Below are positions 40,958-49,975 of a stretch of 64,000 bases of DNA, piece after piece. Below the pieces are notes generated by a model. It saw nothing but the letters and a program-made list of their open reading frames with translations. It was not told the DNA's origin and searched no databases. Source of the DNA: Deltaproteobacteria bacterium RIFCSPHIGHO2_02_FULL_40_28. Its GTDB lineage: Bacteria > UBA10199 > 2-12-FULL-40-28. The stretch lies in the NCBI GenBank assembly GCA_001798135.1, contig MGRJ01000020.1, positions 1-64,000 of the forward strand. The letters are read 5' to 3'. How positions within the stretch are numbered: position 1 is the first letter of the stretch; each line of letters begins with the position of its first letter. The translations under genes and the position numbers were made by a program.

Positions 40958-41605
40958 ATGGAAAAGCTTAAGTACTTGGCTGTGGAGGGTCCTATTGGGG
41001 TTGGAAAAACCTCGCTTACCCGTATGCTTGCCGAGGATTTAGGAGCCAGGCTCATTCTTGAAGAGCCAGCCAATAATCCCTTTCTTTCTACTTTTTATGA
41101 GGATCCAGACAGGTTTGCTTTTCAGACCCAGCTTTTTTTCCTTCTCTCACGATATCGTCAGCAGGTTGAATTAAAACAACAAGATCTTTTTAATCAAATA
41201 ACGGTGTGTGATTATGTTTTTGCAAAAGATCAAATTTTTGCTCACATGAATTTAACCCCCGAAGAAATAAGTCTTTATGAAGAAGTCTATCAACTTTTAG
41301 ATGCCAGATTACCAAAACCTGATTTGGTTATTTTTCTTCAAGCCTCTCCCGATGTTTTGATGAACCGGGTACGAAAGAGAAATGAAGTATATGAAAAATC
41401 GCTTCGTTATGAGTATGTAGAACAACTTTCTCAGGCGTATAGCAACTTTTTTTTCAAGTACCAAGAAACCCCTCTTCTTGTTGTAAATGCTTCTGGTATC
41501 GATTTTGTGAACAATAAAAAAGACTATGACACGCTCAAGAAAGAGTTGTATCATATGATCAAGACACGCAAAGATCGGCATTATATCACCATTGATAGCC
41601 GGTAG
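40958..41605 (+). CDS. Deoxynucleoside kinase (dAdo/dGuo kinase family)
   Basis: Kinase of 215 residues. The P-loop is EGPIGVGKTSL at 8-18, followed by the DRxF-type substrate block (VCDYVFAKDQIFA) and a Lid-like RVRKRNEVYE stretch. It phosphorylates deoxynucleosides in salvage. In related genomes this type of gene lies next to folK and panB-panC; here panB follows after 13 bp. No Shine-Dalgarno is seen. Confidence 0.88.
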   Translation: MEKLKYLAVEGPIGVGKTSLTRMLAEDLGARLILEEPANNPFLSTFYEDPDRFAFQTQLFFLLSRYRQQVELKQQDLFNQITVCDYVFAKDQIFAHMNLTPEEISLYEEVYQLLDARLPKPDLVIFLQASPDVLMNRVRKRNEVYEKSLRYEYVEQLSQAYSNFFFKYQETPLLVVNASGIDFVNNKKDYDTLKKELYHMIKTRKDRHYITIDSR

Positions 41606-41618
41606 AAAGGGACCCACC

Positions 41619-42536
41619 ATGTCTTATCAAATCCACAAAATGAATGAGAAAATTACAGTACCAAAGCTTCAACGTATGGCCAAAGCTGGTGAAAAAATTA
41701 CCATGATAACGGCCTACGATTATACCATGGCTAGTCTTATCGATGAGGCTGGCATTGATATGGTTTTAGTGGGGGATTCCCTGGGCATGGTAATTCAAGG
41801 GCATTCTAATACTCTTCCCGTTTCTATTGATGACATGGTGTACCATACACGTTGTGTGGCCAAGGGGATAGAAAGGGCTCATTTGATGGCTGATATGCCT
41901 TTTCTTTCGTATCAAATTAGCCATGAAGAAGCTGTTTCCAATGCAGGTAAATTAATTAAGGCAGGAGCCGAATCGGTTAAAATTGAAGGGGGAGAAGAGA
42001 TGGCCGATTTGGTGTGGTATTTAAACAAAGTGGGTATCCCTGTGATGGCTCATGTGGGTTTAAAACCGCAATCGGTACACATCATGGGAGGCTACAAGGT
42101 TCAAGGCAAAACAACCAAGGATGCCGATGTGATTATTAACGATGCCCAGGTATTAGAGGAAGCGGGGGCTTTTTCTCTTTTGTTAGAAGGGTTGCCTATG
42201 GAGGTAGCTCAAAAAATAACTGAAACAGTTTCTATTCCCACCATTGGAATTGGTTCTGGCCCACGTTGTCATGGGCAGGTAATGGTAATTTACGATCTCT
42301 TGGGTGCCAATCCTCATTTTAAACCCCGCTTTGTGAAAAATTACGCCAATTTTCATGAAGTGTGTATTAAGGCTTTGGGTCACTACATTAGTGATGTTCG
42401 TGAGGGAATGTTTCCTACTGAGGAACATAGTGTGTATCGCGAATTACAAATGTTGGAAGGTGGTGGCAAACAAGAATTGACAAAAGAAAAGGGTAGTAAA
42501 AAAAGTAAGCGCGTTAAACATGAAAGTGAAAAATAA
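41619..42536 (+). CDS. panB: Ketopantoate hydroxymethyltransferase
   Basis: Enzyme of 305 residues that makes ketopantoate from alpha-ketoisovalerate and methylene-THF in pantothenate synthesis. Conserved parts are MITAYDYTMASLIDEAGIDMVLVGDSLGMVIQGH, GGEEMADLVWYL, AHVGLKPQSVHIMGGYKVQG and IGIGSGPRCHGQVMVIYDLLG. The C-terminus has an extra Lys-rich tail (KEKGSKKSKRVKHESEK). The chosen ATG (41619) follows a GGGACC context, and panC follows after 9 bp. Confidence 0.96.
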   Translation: MSYQIHKMNEKITVPKLQRMAKAGEKITMITAYDYTMASLIDEAGIDMVLVGDSLGMVIQGHSNTLPVSIDDMVYHTRCVAKGIERAHLMADMPFLSYQISHEEAVSNAGKLIKAGAESVKIEGGEEMADLVWYLNKVGIPVMAHVGLKPQSVHIMGGYKVQGKTTKDADVIINDAQVLEEAGAFSLLLEGLPMEVAQKITETVSIPTIGIGSGPRCHGQVMVIYDLLGANPHFKPRFVKNYANFHEVCIKALGHYISDVREGMFPTEEHSVYRELQMLEGGGKQELTKEKGSKKSKRVKHESEK

Positions 42537-42545
42537 GTTTTCCTA

Positions 42546-43385
42546 GTGAAAGTTATCACCAACATACCGCAAATGCAGAAAATAAGTTTTGCCTTAAAAA
42601 AGAAGGGCAAAAAAATCGGTGTTGTACCCACCATGGGTTATCTGCATGAAGGGCATCTTTCGCTTATTCGCATAGCTCAAAAATATTCAGATATTGTTAT
42701 CCTCACTCTTTTTATTAATCCCACACAATTTGCAGCCCATGAGGATTTAAACCGCTATCCACAAGACATTCCGGGAGATTTAAAAAAATGTAAGAAAGCT
42801 GGGGTTGATTATGTTTTTTCCCCCAAAATTTCAAAAATGTATCCTAAAAATTTTGAAACTTATGTAGAAACTACACAGATATCACTTCCTCTTTGTGGAG
42901 GCTCACGTCCCGGTCATTTTCGTGGGGTAACAACCATTGTTTCAAAATTATTTTTAATTACCCAGCCTACTGTGGCTGTGCTTGGGAAAAAAGATTTTCA
43001 ACAATTAGCTGTTATTAAGCGCATGGGTGCTGATCTTAATTTTCCTATTCGTATTATAGGAGCCCCTATTGTGAGAGACAAAGATGGTTTGGCATTAAGT
43101 TCCAGAAATGTTTATTTAACTTTAGAAGAAAGAAAAAATGCAGTTGGGATTTCTAGTGCTCTTTTTTGGATTCGAAATCAAATTAAATCGGGTGAGACGC
43201 GCATTGCTATTTTAATGAGTCATCTTAAAAATAAACTTTTTTCTTGTGGGTTAAGACTCGATTATGCTGAATGTCTTCATTCAGAAAACTTAACTCCATT
43301 AACTCACTATCAAAAAGGTAAAACCCTTTTTGCCGTCGCTTGTTTTGTAGGAAAGACGCGGTTGATTGATAATATTGTAGTGTAA
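42546..43385 (+). CDS. panC: Pantothenate synthetase
   Basis: Enzyme of 279 residues that joins pantoate and beta-alanine using ATP. It has VVPTMGYLHEGHLSLI (the HIGH-like motif), FINPTQFAAHEDLNRYP and the KDFQQL and RDKDGLALSSRNVYL (KMSKS-like) blocks. A GTG start at 42546 agrees with the family start. Together with panB it supplies pantothenate for coenzyme A. An element of the cruciform family lies behind it. Confidence 0.96.
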   Translation: MKVITNIPQMQKISFALKKKGKKIGVVPTMGYLHEGHLSLIRIAQKYSDIVILTLFINPTQFAAHEDLNRYPQDIPGDLKKCKKAGVDYVFSPKISKMYPKNFETYVETTQISLPLCGGSRPGHFRGVTTIVSKLFLITQPTVAVLGKKDFQQLAVIKRMGADLNFPIRIIGAPIVRDKDGLALSSRNVYLTLEERKNAVGISSALFWIRNQIKSGETRIAILMSHLKNKLFSCGLRLDYAECLHSENLTPLTHYQKGKTLFAVACFVGKTRLIDNIVV

Positions 43386-43401
43386 GGAAGATATCTCTGG
43401 T

Positions 43402-43502
43402 CAGGGGGGAGTATTTCTTTCGTCCCTGCGGAACTCCTCGCCCTTCGACTTTGCTCAGGGCTCGTCAGACAGTCCTCGCTCCTCAAGAAACACTCCCCCC
43501 TG
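43402..43502. repeat. Cruciform element, copy C (shared core, inverted orientation)
   Basis: Arms 43402-43419 and 43485-43502 pair over 18 bp with one G-T-type mismatch (CAGGGGGGAG...CTCCCCCCTG). The core (43420-43484) is the reverse complement of copy A and is identical to it over about 54 nt. Confidence 0.9.
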
Positions 43503-43573
43503 CCTTCCACGTACCTTCATATTGAGTTATATTCTGGATTTTTTTATTTTATTTGTGTTAAATAATTTTCCTC

Positions 43574-44863
43574 ATGATTGAAATCATCTCTGCAAAATAT
43601 CTTGTTTCAATGGCTGCCCCGCCTCTTTTTGATGGAGCCATGGTTATTGAAAATGGTGAGATAATCGATACAGGTCCAGAATCCCAGATGCTTGATCGTT
43701 ATCCCGATGCTCTCCATGAAGACTATGCCAATCAAGCTATTTTACCTGGGTTTATTAATGCTCATGTTCATTTGGATATGGGGCTTCATACTAATTATCC
43801 CCAGGATCCCGTTCGTTCTATGGTAGCCCAACCTCATTTTGTAGAATGGCTTTTGGGTTGTATCGAATATAAAAAAAATACTTCTTCAGAACGGTTGCGT
43901 GAAGCAGTGGAGCAGGGGATTGCAGCTTGCATTGAATCGGGTATTACTTGTGTGGGGGATATGGGAAATTATGGAGGCATTGTTCAAAGCTTAGAGCAAG
44001 TAGGTTTGCGGGGAGTTGTTTTTCCTGAAGTTTTAAGTTACGACAGTAGCGTAGCAAGAGATTTATTTGAAACAGCTTTAGCCATTGTAGAAAAATATCT
44101 GGAGTATGATTCTGAGCGCATTAGTGTGGGGCTTGGGCCTTATTCGCCCTATACTTTGTCTCGCAATATTTTACGTATTTTATCGCAGTATTCACGTACC
44201 TCTCGTATTCCTTTGATGATGCAGGTGGCTGAAAGTTTTTCAGAGATGGAATTTTTTTATGATTCTACGGGTGATATTGCCACTTTGCTTTTCCCTAATA
44301 TTGGCTGGGGTGAAAATCTTCCACCGCAGTTTCGCAAAACTCCCGTTCAACACCTGGATGAAATTGGATTTTTAGAGGCCAGTCCCATTTTGGTGGGTTG
44401 TGTCCATGTTACTCCCCAGGATTTGGATCGTATTGAGAGAAGCAAGAGTAAAATTATTTGGTGTCCTCGTTCTAATTCTTATTTGCGTCAGGGGGTAACA
44501 CCCATTAAATTGATTCGACAAAAAGGCATTCCTTTGGCTTTAGCAACTGATGGTCTTTCTTCTACCAATACTCTTTCGCTTTGGGATGAAATGCGTTTTG
44601 CCCATCAACAATCTAAGGAGCATGGTTTTGGTCTTACTGCTCAAGACTTATTGGAGATGGTAACCATTCGTGCAGCGGAAATTTTGATGTTGGGGAATGA
44701 AATAGGAAGTTTAGTGCCTGGCAAAAAAGCCGACTATATCGTGGTCGATTTAGTTGGACATGAAAAAGAGGTTCCTCTTTATGATCATCTTATTCAAAAA
44801 ACCAGAGGCTATCATGTTCGTAAAGTTGTAGTCGAAGGCCAGTCTTTAAAACAAGTAAATTAA
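43574..44863 (+). CDS. Amidohydrolase of the TrzA/MtaD-like deaminase group
   Basis: Enzyme of 429 residues. The amidohydrolase barrel begins ILPGFINAHVHLDMG (His64, His66). Later metal or substrate residues are His278 (GCVHVTPQDL) and Asp326 (ATDGLSSTNTLSLWDEM), and the end is the usual LVPGKKADYIVVDL. The third metal-binding His, normally in an H-x-A-E block, is Gln217 here (MQVAESFSEME). It looks like aminodeoxyfutalosine or S-adenosylhomocysteine/methylthioadenosine deaminases, but the substrate is open, and the Gln may change the metal site. No partner genes are next to it. Confidence 0.75.
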   Translation: MIEIISAKYLVSMAAPPLFDGAMVIENGEIIDTGPESQMLDRYPDALHEDYANQAILPGFINAHVHLDMGLHTNYPQDPVRSMVAQPHFVEWLLGCIEYKKNTSSERLREAVEQGIAACIESGITCVGDMGNYGGIVQSLEQVGLRGVVFPEVLSYDSSVARDLFETALAIVEKYLEYDSERISVGLGPYSPYTLSRNILRILSQYSRTSRIPLMMQVAESFSEMEFFYDSTGDIATLLFPNIGWGENLPPQFRKTPVQHLDEIGFLEASPILVGCVHVTPQDLDRIERSKSKIIWCPRSNSYLRQGVTPIKLIRQKGIPLALATDGLSSTNTLSLWDEMRFAHQQSKEHGFGLTAQDLLEMVTIRAAEILMLGNEIGSLVPGKKADYIVVDLVGHEKEVPLYDHLIQKTRGYHVRKVVVEGQSLKQVN

Positions 44864-45001
44864 AAAATTCCAGTTGTTTTTTACCTCTAATTACATTTAA
44901 TCAAATCATATCATATAGTTATAAAATAAACATTTACAATTATTTTTGACAGTGGTAATATTATGACACTTTTTTGACACATCGGGGTAAAGGGGGTCAT
45001 C

Positions 45002-46468
45002 ATGAAGTATTTACGTTTATTTGTCGTTTTTTCTAGTTTTGTTTTTCTCATCAACTGTAGTGGGAGTTCCAGTAGCGATAGCGATAGTGATAGTGGAACG
45101 GTTAGTTCCGATGCCTTAAGTTCCTTAACAAACATCCCTGATTTAAACGTGGATAGTATGGATGCGAATAGTGCTACCACAAACTCCAGTCTTTCCTCCC
45201 TTGTCAAGGCAGCAAGTACAAGGCCGAGTGATAGATCTTATTCAAGAACGGCTTGCGAGGTGAGATCTGCTGTTGAAGAAATTAAAAGCCAAGTCAAAGG
45301 TTTTCGGTCTGAAATGTGTATTGACAAAGCCTTTGAATCTGCTGGTTTGATTGCAGTGGGTAATGGGGCTTTTAATTATTACGAGGTTATTATTGATGAA
45401 TCCATGTTTGCTGATGAACTCGAAGATGAACTCGAAGAAGGTGGTTTTGACCCGGATGATTTGGGAGAAGAAACAGCCTATGTGCGCGTTGGTTTAGTGA
45501 GTGACCAGTTGAGTGTGATGTTGTGCGAAATTGATGATGATGATGGTCAAGGCCAAGGCACTTATACCCAAACTTTGGAAATGATCTACACCGTTTCTGG
45601 CGGCCGATTTAGTGGACAATTAACTGATATTTTGGGTTCTGACAGTTATCAAATCACCATTACAGCTGATGATGTTGCGGCATCCTTTGATGATGGTGAA
45701 GCCGTGGAAATTGCCATGGGATTTAATGGTCAATGGGGCGCTGGTACCATTAACTTTAACGCAGACAAAGCCAGCTCGGTTATAACCAATGAAATGGATT
45801 TTTCTTGGCGTTCTGGAGCTTCAGGATCTGAATGGGGTACCTGGCGTTCAACAGGTTATGCCCTTTTTGATTCTCAGGAAGGGTGTGGCGTACACGAATC
45901 TACGGGAACCTACAAGGGAGATGTGGCAGGCAATATGTTCTCACTAGAAGACTTAACCACTCTAGGCCTTGCCGCTTCTGATAATGTTTGCTGGAAACAA
46001 GTGGATAATTATGAAACTGCTGTTTGGCCAACTGATTTTGTGGAAGCAGCTGATTCAAATGGCATGTGTACTTTTACAGATGGAAGTACCGATAACACTG
46101 AATGTTTCTTTTATGACTTAACAGATGCCGGAGCCCTTGATTACATGGTGCTTGGAGATACCTCTGCTTCTCCCTATGTGGATGCTGTTACTGCCAAATC
46201 CAGCTTTTTGGACTTTAACGAACCTACGTTTACTTTCCAAGAAACCTGGGATTGTACGGCTCCCAATGGGTTTACTCGAGTTGTGGTAGCAGAGCATCCT
46301 GATCTCCTTGTCTCATTGTCTGCATGTATTGCCTTGGAAGTTGAAGCAGAAGGCTCACGCAGTACTGAGTCTTGTGAAGATAAAGAACAGCAAGACCATG
46401 CAGAAGGTGAAACTGGTCAAGAATTTAGTGGAGAAGGAGAAGGCCAGGGTCAAGAGCAAGGTCCATAA
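45002..46468 (+). CDS. Large acidic lipoprotein of unknown function
   Basis: Protein of 488 residues. A lipobox (VFLINC, Cys19) ends a type II signal peptide, followed by a Ser/Asp-rich stretch (SGSSSSDSDSDSG). The body is acidic and Gly-rich, with many Trp and several Cys pairs (SQEGCGVHE, DNVCWKQ, SNGMCTF, NTECFFYD). The tail is a Glu/Gly/Gln repeat-like region (EGETGQEFSGEGEGQGQEQ). It would be exposed at the outer membrane or surface. No family is recognised. It ends in an intrinsic terminator. Confidence 0.8.
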   Translation: MKYLRLFVVFSSFVFLINCSGSSSSDSDSDSGTVSSDALSSLTNIPDLNVDSMDANSATTNSSLSSLVKAASTRPSDRSYSRTACEVRSAVEEIKSQVKGFRSEMCIDKAFESAGLIAVGNGAFNYYEVIIDESMFADELEDELEEGGFDPDDLGEETAYVRVGLVSDQLSVMLCEIDDDDGQGQGTYTQTLEMIYTVSGGRFSGQLTDILGSDSYQITITADDVAASFDDGEAVEIAMGFNGQWGAGTINFNADKASSVITNEMDFSWRSGASGSEWGTWRSTGYALFDSQEGCGVHESTGTYKGDVAGNMFSLEDLTTLGLAASDNVCWKQVDNYETAVWPTDFVEAADSNGMCTFTDGSTDNTECFFYDLTDAGALDYMVLGDTSASPYVDAVTAKSSFLDFNEPTFTFQETWDCTAPNGFTRVVVAEHPDLLVSLSACIALEVEAEGSRSTESCEDKEQQDHAEGETGQEFSGEGEGQGQEQGP

Positions 46469-46501
46469 TAGAAAAAGCACTTCAATTCAGTACATGATAA
46501 T

Positions 46502-46533
46502 AAAGCCCAGGAGATCCCCCTGGGCTTTTTTTA
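46502..46533 (+). terminator. Rho-independent terminator of the lipoprotein gene
   Basis: AAAGCCCAGG pairs with CCTGGGCTTT around AGATCCC, followed by a run of T. It starts 33 bp after the stop codon. Confidence 0.88.
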
Positions 46534-46602
46534 ATTAAGCACTTACACGCGTGCCTGGCACGCCTGCCTGCCTGAAAAAGCATGAGTCTTGATAAAAATA
46601 TG

Positions 46603-46631
46603 TTGATCTCAAAGGGTAAGTCGTTTATAAC
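46603..46631 (+). promoter_or_regulatory. Sigma70 promoter of the FadE-type gene
   Basis: TTGATC (46603-46608), a 17-nt spacer and TATAAC (46626-46631), 40 bp before the GTG start. Confidence 0.65.
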
Positions 46632-46635
46632 TAAA

Positions 46636-46655
46636 ATGAATGGGTATTCATTCAT
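46636..46655. promoter_or_regulatory. TetR-type operator at the FadE-type promoter
   Basis: Perfect 7-bp inverted repeat ATGAATG-N6-CATTCAT placed just after the -10 box at the expected transcription start. Its AATG/CATT pattern resembles sites for TetR-family repressors of fatty-acid degradation. The regulator gene is not in the window. Confidence 0.6.
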
Positions 46656-46670
46656 ATAAAGGAGGCTGAA

Positions 46671-49142
46671 GTGGAATTAATTAATCAATTTTATGGAAGT
46701 TTTTTGGGGGTAAGTCAAACCATCTCCATTCTAGGCACCATTGGTGTGGGCCTGATTTTAGGATATCTGGGAGTGCCTTTTATTTTGTGGACCTTGGTCA
46801 TTGTTGTAGTCCTTTTGGGATTTGGGGCTCCTCTTTGGTTGCTTGATACTTTCATTATTGTTGGCCTTCTTTTTAGCATAAAACCTCTCCGGAAATTTTT
46901 AGTCTCAAGCATTCTCATGAAGGCCATGAAAGGTTTTATGCCCAAAATTTCGGAAACCGAGCGCACAGCTTTGAATGCAGGTGTTGTCTGGATCGAAAAA
47001 GATCTTTTCTCGGGCAAACCTAATTTCAAAAAAATGTTGGCAGAAACCTATCCTGATTTAACTGCAGAAGAAAAAGCTTTTGTAGATGGCCCTGTAGAAC
47101 GCTTGTGCGAAGCCTGTGATGATTGGCAAGTGTGGCAGGATCGTGAACTTCCCCCCAAGGCCTGGGATATTATGAAAAAAGAGAAATTTTTAGGGATGAT
47201 TATCCCTAAAAAATATGGGGGATTAGAATTTTCAGCTTTGGCTCATAGCGCTGTTATTATGAAGCTAGCCAGTCGTTGTATTCCAGCAACAGTTACTGTG
47301 ATGGTCCCAAACTCTTTGGGCCCTGCAGAACTTTTAAATCACTATGGAACCGAGGCGCAAAAGCAAAAATTTCTTCCTCGCTTAGCTGTGGGAGAAGACA
47401 TACCTTGTTTTGCCTTAACCGAACCTACAGCTGGTTCTGATGCAGGCTCTCTTACTGCTACGGGTGTTTTATTTAAGGGAGATGATGGCAAACTTTATAT
47501 CCGCTTAAATTGGAACAAACGCTGGATTACCTTGGCTGCTATTTCTACGGTACTGGGTGTGGCCTTTAAATTGAAAGATCCTGAAAATTTTTTAGGGAAA
47601 GGCGAAAATGTAGGTATTACCTGTGCTCTCATTTCCGCTGCTACTAAAGGTGTAGTGATTGGTAGACAGCACGATCCCTTAGGTGTGCCTTTCTATAACT
47701 GTCCAACTCAAGGCAATGATGTGGTGGTTCTTGCTGAAGAAGCCATTATTGGTGGTACCCCATGGGCTGGACGTGGTTGGAAAATGCTCATGGAAAGTTT
47801 AGCTGCAGGACGTGGTATTTCGTTGCCTGCTCAAAGTGTGGGCGGTGCTAAATTAACCACACGAGCGGTAAGTAACCATGCGGTGATCAGAAAACAATTT
47901 GGAGTGTCCATTGGTCAATTTGAAGGAATCCAAGAACCCTTGGCTAAGATGGGTGGGCTAACCTACCTCATGGAAGCAGCCCGTAAATTTGTATGTGGAG
48001 CCTTGGATAAGGGAATTAAGCCTCCTGTTATTACCGCTATGGCCAAGTACACTCAAACTGAACTTGCTAGAAAAATTGTGATTGATGGAATGGATGTGAT
48101 GGGAGGAAGCGGTATTTCCAGAGGTCCCCGCAATATTTTGGCTCATACTTATATTGGAATGCCCATTGGGATTACAGTAGAAGGAGCCAATATCATGACC
48201 AGAACTCTCATTATTTTTGGTCAGGGAGCTCTTCGTGCCCATCCCTATGCCTACAAAGAAGTAAAAGCCATGGATGAAAAAGATTTAGGTGGTTTTGACA
48301 ATGCTTTCTGGGGGCATATTGGTCATGTGGTGCGCAATACTTTTCGTTCTTGTTTGTTAAGTTTAACCCGTGGTCATTTAGCTTTTTCACCCGTGGGTGG
48401 AAAGACTTCTCGTTATTATCAAAAATTAGCCTGGGCCTCAGCTTCCTTTGCCATCATGGCTGATATTGCCATGGGTACTTTGGGCGGCCAGCTTAAAATG
48501 AAAGAAAAAATCACGGGCCGTTTTGCTGATATTCTTTCTTGGATGTTTTTTGGTTTTTCAACCTTAAGACGGTTTGAAGCTGAAGGACGCAAGAAAGAAG
48601 ATTTACCCTTTGTGCAATATTCTGTGGAATATGCCTTTGAGCAAATCCAGCAAGCCTTTGATGGTATTTTTGCTAACATGGATGTTCCCGTATTAGGCTG
48701 GATTTTTAAAGGTCCCATTCGTTTGTGGGCTAACTGTAATTCCATTGGGCATAGACCCAATGATGCCTTAGGGCAGCAAGTAGCCAAGCTTGTTCAAAAA
48801 TCTGGTGAACAAAGAGATCGTTTAACGGATGGAATTTTCTTTCCTAAAAAGGATGGAGAGGCTTTAAAGATCCAAGAAGATGCTTTCCGTGCCATCATTA
48901 TTGCTGTTGGAATTGAGCAAAAAGTTCGCAAAGCTATTAAGGCCGGCAAACTGCCCAAAAAGGTTCCTTTGTTTCAAATTATTGAGGAAGCCGTTAAACA
49001 AAATATTATTACTACAACAGAGAAAAATCAGCTTATCTTGGCTGAGAAGTTAAGACTTGATGCCATTACCGTAGATGATTTTAGTCACGATGAGTTTTTG
49101 GGAAAAGCAGCGGGAAATAAACACGTAGCCTTGAGTGCATAA
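46671..49142 (+). CDS. fadE: Acyl-CoA dehydrogenase, FadE type
   Basis: Flavoprotein of 823 residues, about the length of enterobacterial FadE (814). The first about 90 residues hold two membrane helices. The acyl-CoA dehydrogenase core has FALTEPTAGSDAGS, AGRGWKMLMESLAAGRGISLPAQSVG, the catalytic-region DVMGGSGISRGPRNILAHTYI and the FadE-type C-terminal domain (QLAKLV..., LRLDAITVDDFSHDEF). It starts beta-oxidation of fatty acids at the inner membrane. The GTG start at 46671 is supported by AAAGGAGG. A promoter plus operator lie upstream. Confidence 0.93.
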   Translation: MELINQFYGSFLGVSQTISILGTIGVGLILGYLGVPFILWTLVIVVVLLGFGAPLWLLDTFIIVGLLFSIKPLRKFLVSSILMKAMKGFMPKISETERTALNAGVVWIEKDLFSGKPNFKKMLAETYPDLTAEEKAFVDGPVERLCEACDDWQVWQDRELPPKAWDIMKKEKFLGMIIPKKYGGLEFSALAHSAVIMKLASRCIPATVTVMVPNSLGPAELLNHYGTEAQKQKFLPRLAVGEDIPCFALTEPTAGSDAGSLTATGVLFKGDDGKLYIRLNWNKRWITLAAISTVLGVAFKLKDPENFLGKGENVGITCALISAATKGVVIGRQHDPLGVPFYNCPTQGNDVVVLAEEAIIGGTPWAGRGWKMLMESLAAGRGISLPAQSVGGAKLTTRAVSNHAVIRKQFGVSIGQFEGIQEPLAKMGGLTYLMEAARKFVCGALDKGIKPPVITAMAKYTQTELARKIVIDGMDVMGGSGISRGPRNILAHTYIGMPIGITVEGANIMTRTLIIFGQGALRAHPYAYKEVKAMDEKDLGGFDNAFWGHIGHVVRNTFRSCLLSLTRGHLAFSPVGGKTSRYYQKLAWASASFAIMADIAMGTLGGQLKMKEKITGRFADILSWMFFGFSTLRRFEAEGRKKEDLPFVQYSVEYAFEQIQQAFDGIFANMDVPVLGWIFKGPIRLWANCNSIGHRPNDALGQQVAKLVQKSGEQRDRLTDGIFFPKKDGEALKIQEDAFRAIIIAVGIEQKVRKAIKAGKLPKKVPLFQIIEEAVKQNIITTTEKNQLILAEKLRLDAITVDDFSHDEFLGKAAGNKHVALSA

Positions 49143-49165
49143 AATACCTTAGCACTCCTACGAAT

Positions 49166-49194
49166 TTGCTTTGTTTTTTTATTCGGTCTATACT
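49166..49194 (+). promoter_or_regulatory. Promoter of a probable leaderless transcript
   Basis: TTGCTT (49166-49171), a 17-nt spacer and TATACT (49189-49194), 6 nt before the ATG at 49201; the bases between are TTTTCC, as before the deoxynucleoside kinase gene. Confidence 0.5.
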
Positions 49195-49200
49195 TTTTCC

Positions 49201-49962
49201 ATGCTGACCAGTGTTCAAGATTTTTTAGCCGAAGCTACTTCTAAGCGCCAAGTTGTAGGGACTTGGGGTTTTAACTCCAATCGTGATTTTTCTAAAGTAT
49301 CAGCAGAAGAAACCAATGTTTGGTTTTTTGAACAAGTTTTTAATTTTTTACGTTCTTTTTTTGGATTGGTTTTGCCCGATAATTTAGAAATTATTACCTA
49401 CAACGCTACTAAACATTTAAGAAAAGAAAACCTAGAACAACAAACTTTTTTGGATGAATTAATGCTGATGATGAAAGGTTTAAAAGAACCCATCTGGACC
49501 CTTCGTCTTAATTTAAACCTGGTTGGTTTTTTACGCACTCATCATAATCCCGATCAACTGGTGCGTATTCAAATCCAAGAACCAAGTTCTTTTATTGCTT
49601 GGGGTGGTCCAGATGAAACAGGTTTCCAAAATTTTAGTATTTCCTACACTTTGTTTAACGAAAGTGTTTTGGAAGGAAGAGATGAAATGGTTTGGTCAGT
49701 CAATCAACCCATTTTAGAAAAAGCTCTTAAAAAGTGGGAGAGACAAACAGGCCAGATGATTCAACTCATTGATACCAATAGTACAGCAGCCCCTGTTTAT
49801 CGTCATGGTTTTAGAAAACCAATGCGCCGTCGTCCCATGCTGAAACGTCGTCCTGTTCCACCTCTGGGGAATGCACCCGGTGTAACCGGTAGACCCATGC
49901 CCGCAGGGGCTCCCAGTCGAGGGATTCCACCACCACGCCCTCCCATGCCACCCCGTAAGTAA
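49201..49962 (+). CDS. Uncharacterised protein with Pro/Arg-rich tail
   Basis: Protein of 253 residues. The first about 200 residues are a mixed alpha/beta domain with no motif I know (VWFFEQVFNFLRSFFGLVLPDNLEIITYNATKHLR, then FISYTLF-like strands). The last about 55 residues are rich in Pro and Arg (RKPMRRRPMLKRRPVPPL, PPPRPPMPPRK), a low-complexity basic tail that may bind nucleic acid or membranes. There is no signal peptide. It is followed by elbB after 13 bp. Confidence 0.7.
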   Translation: MLTSVQDFLAEATSKRQVVGTWGFNSNRDFSKVSAEETNVWFFEQVFNFLRSFFGLVLPDNLEIITYNATKHLRKENLEQQTFLDELMLMMKGLKEPIWTLRLNLNLVGFLRTHHNPDQLVRIQIQEPSSFIAWGGPDETGFQNFSISYTLFNESVLEGRDEMVWSVNQPILEKALKKWERQTGQMIQLIDTNSTAAPVYRHGFRKPMRRRPMLKRRPVPPLGNAPGVTGRPMPAGAPSRGIPPPRPPMPPRK

Positions 49963-49975
49963 AAAAGGAGAGTTT

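Noticed and set aside
46549-46563. Second terminator GCGTGC-CTG-GCACGC after the lipoprotein gene
   Set aside because: No T-run follows and the stem is only 6 bp; the upstream hairpin already serves.
48419-48787. 122-codon open frame opposite fadE
   Set aside because: Shadow of the acyl-CoA dehydrogenase reading frame; composition is Lys/Ser/Pro-rich without known motifs.
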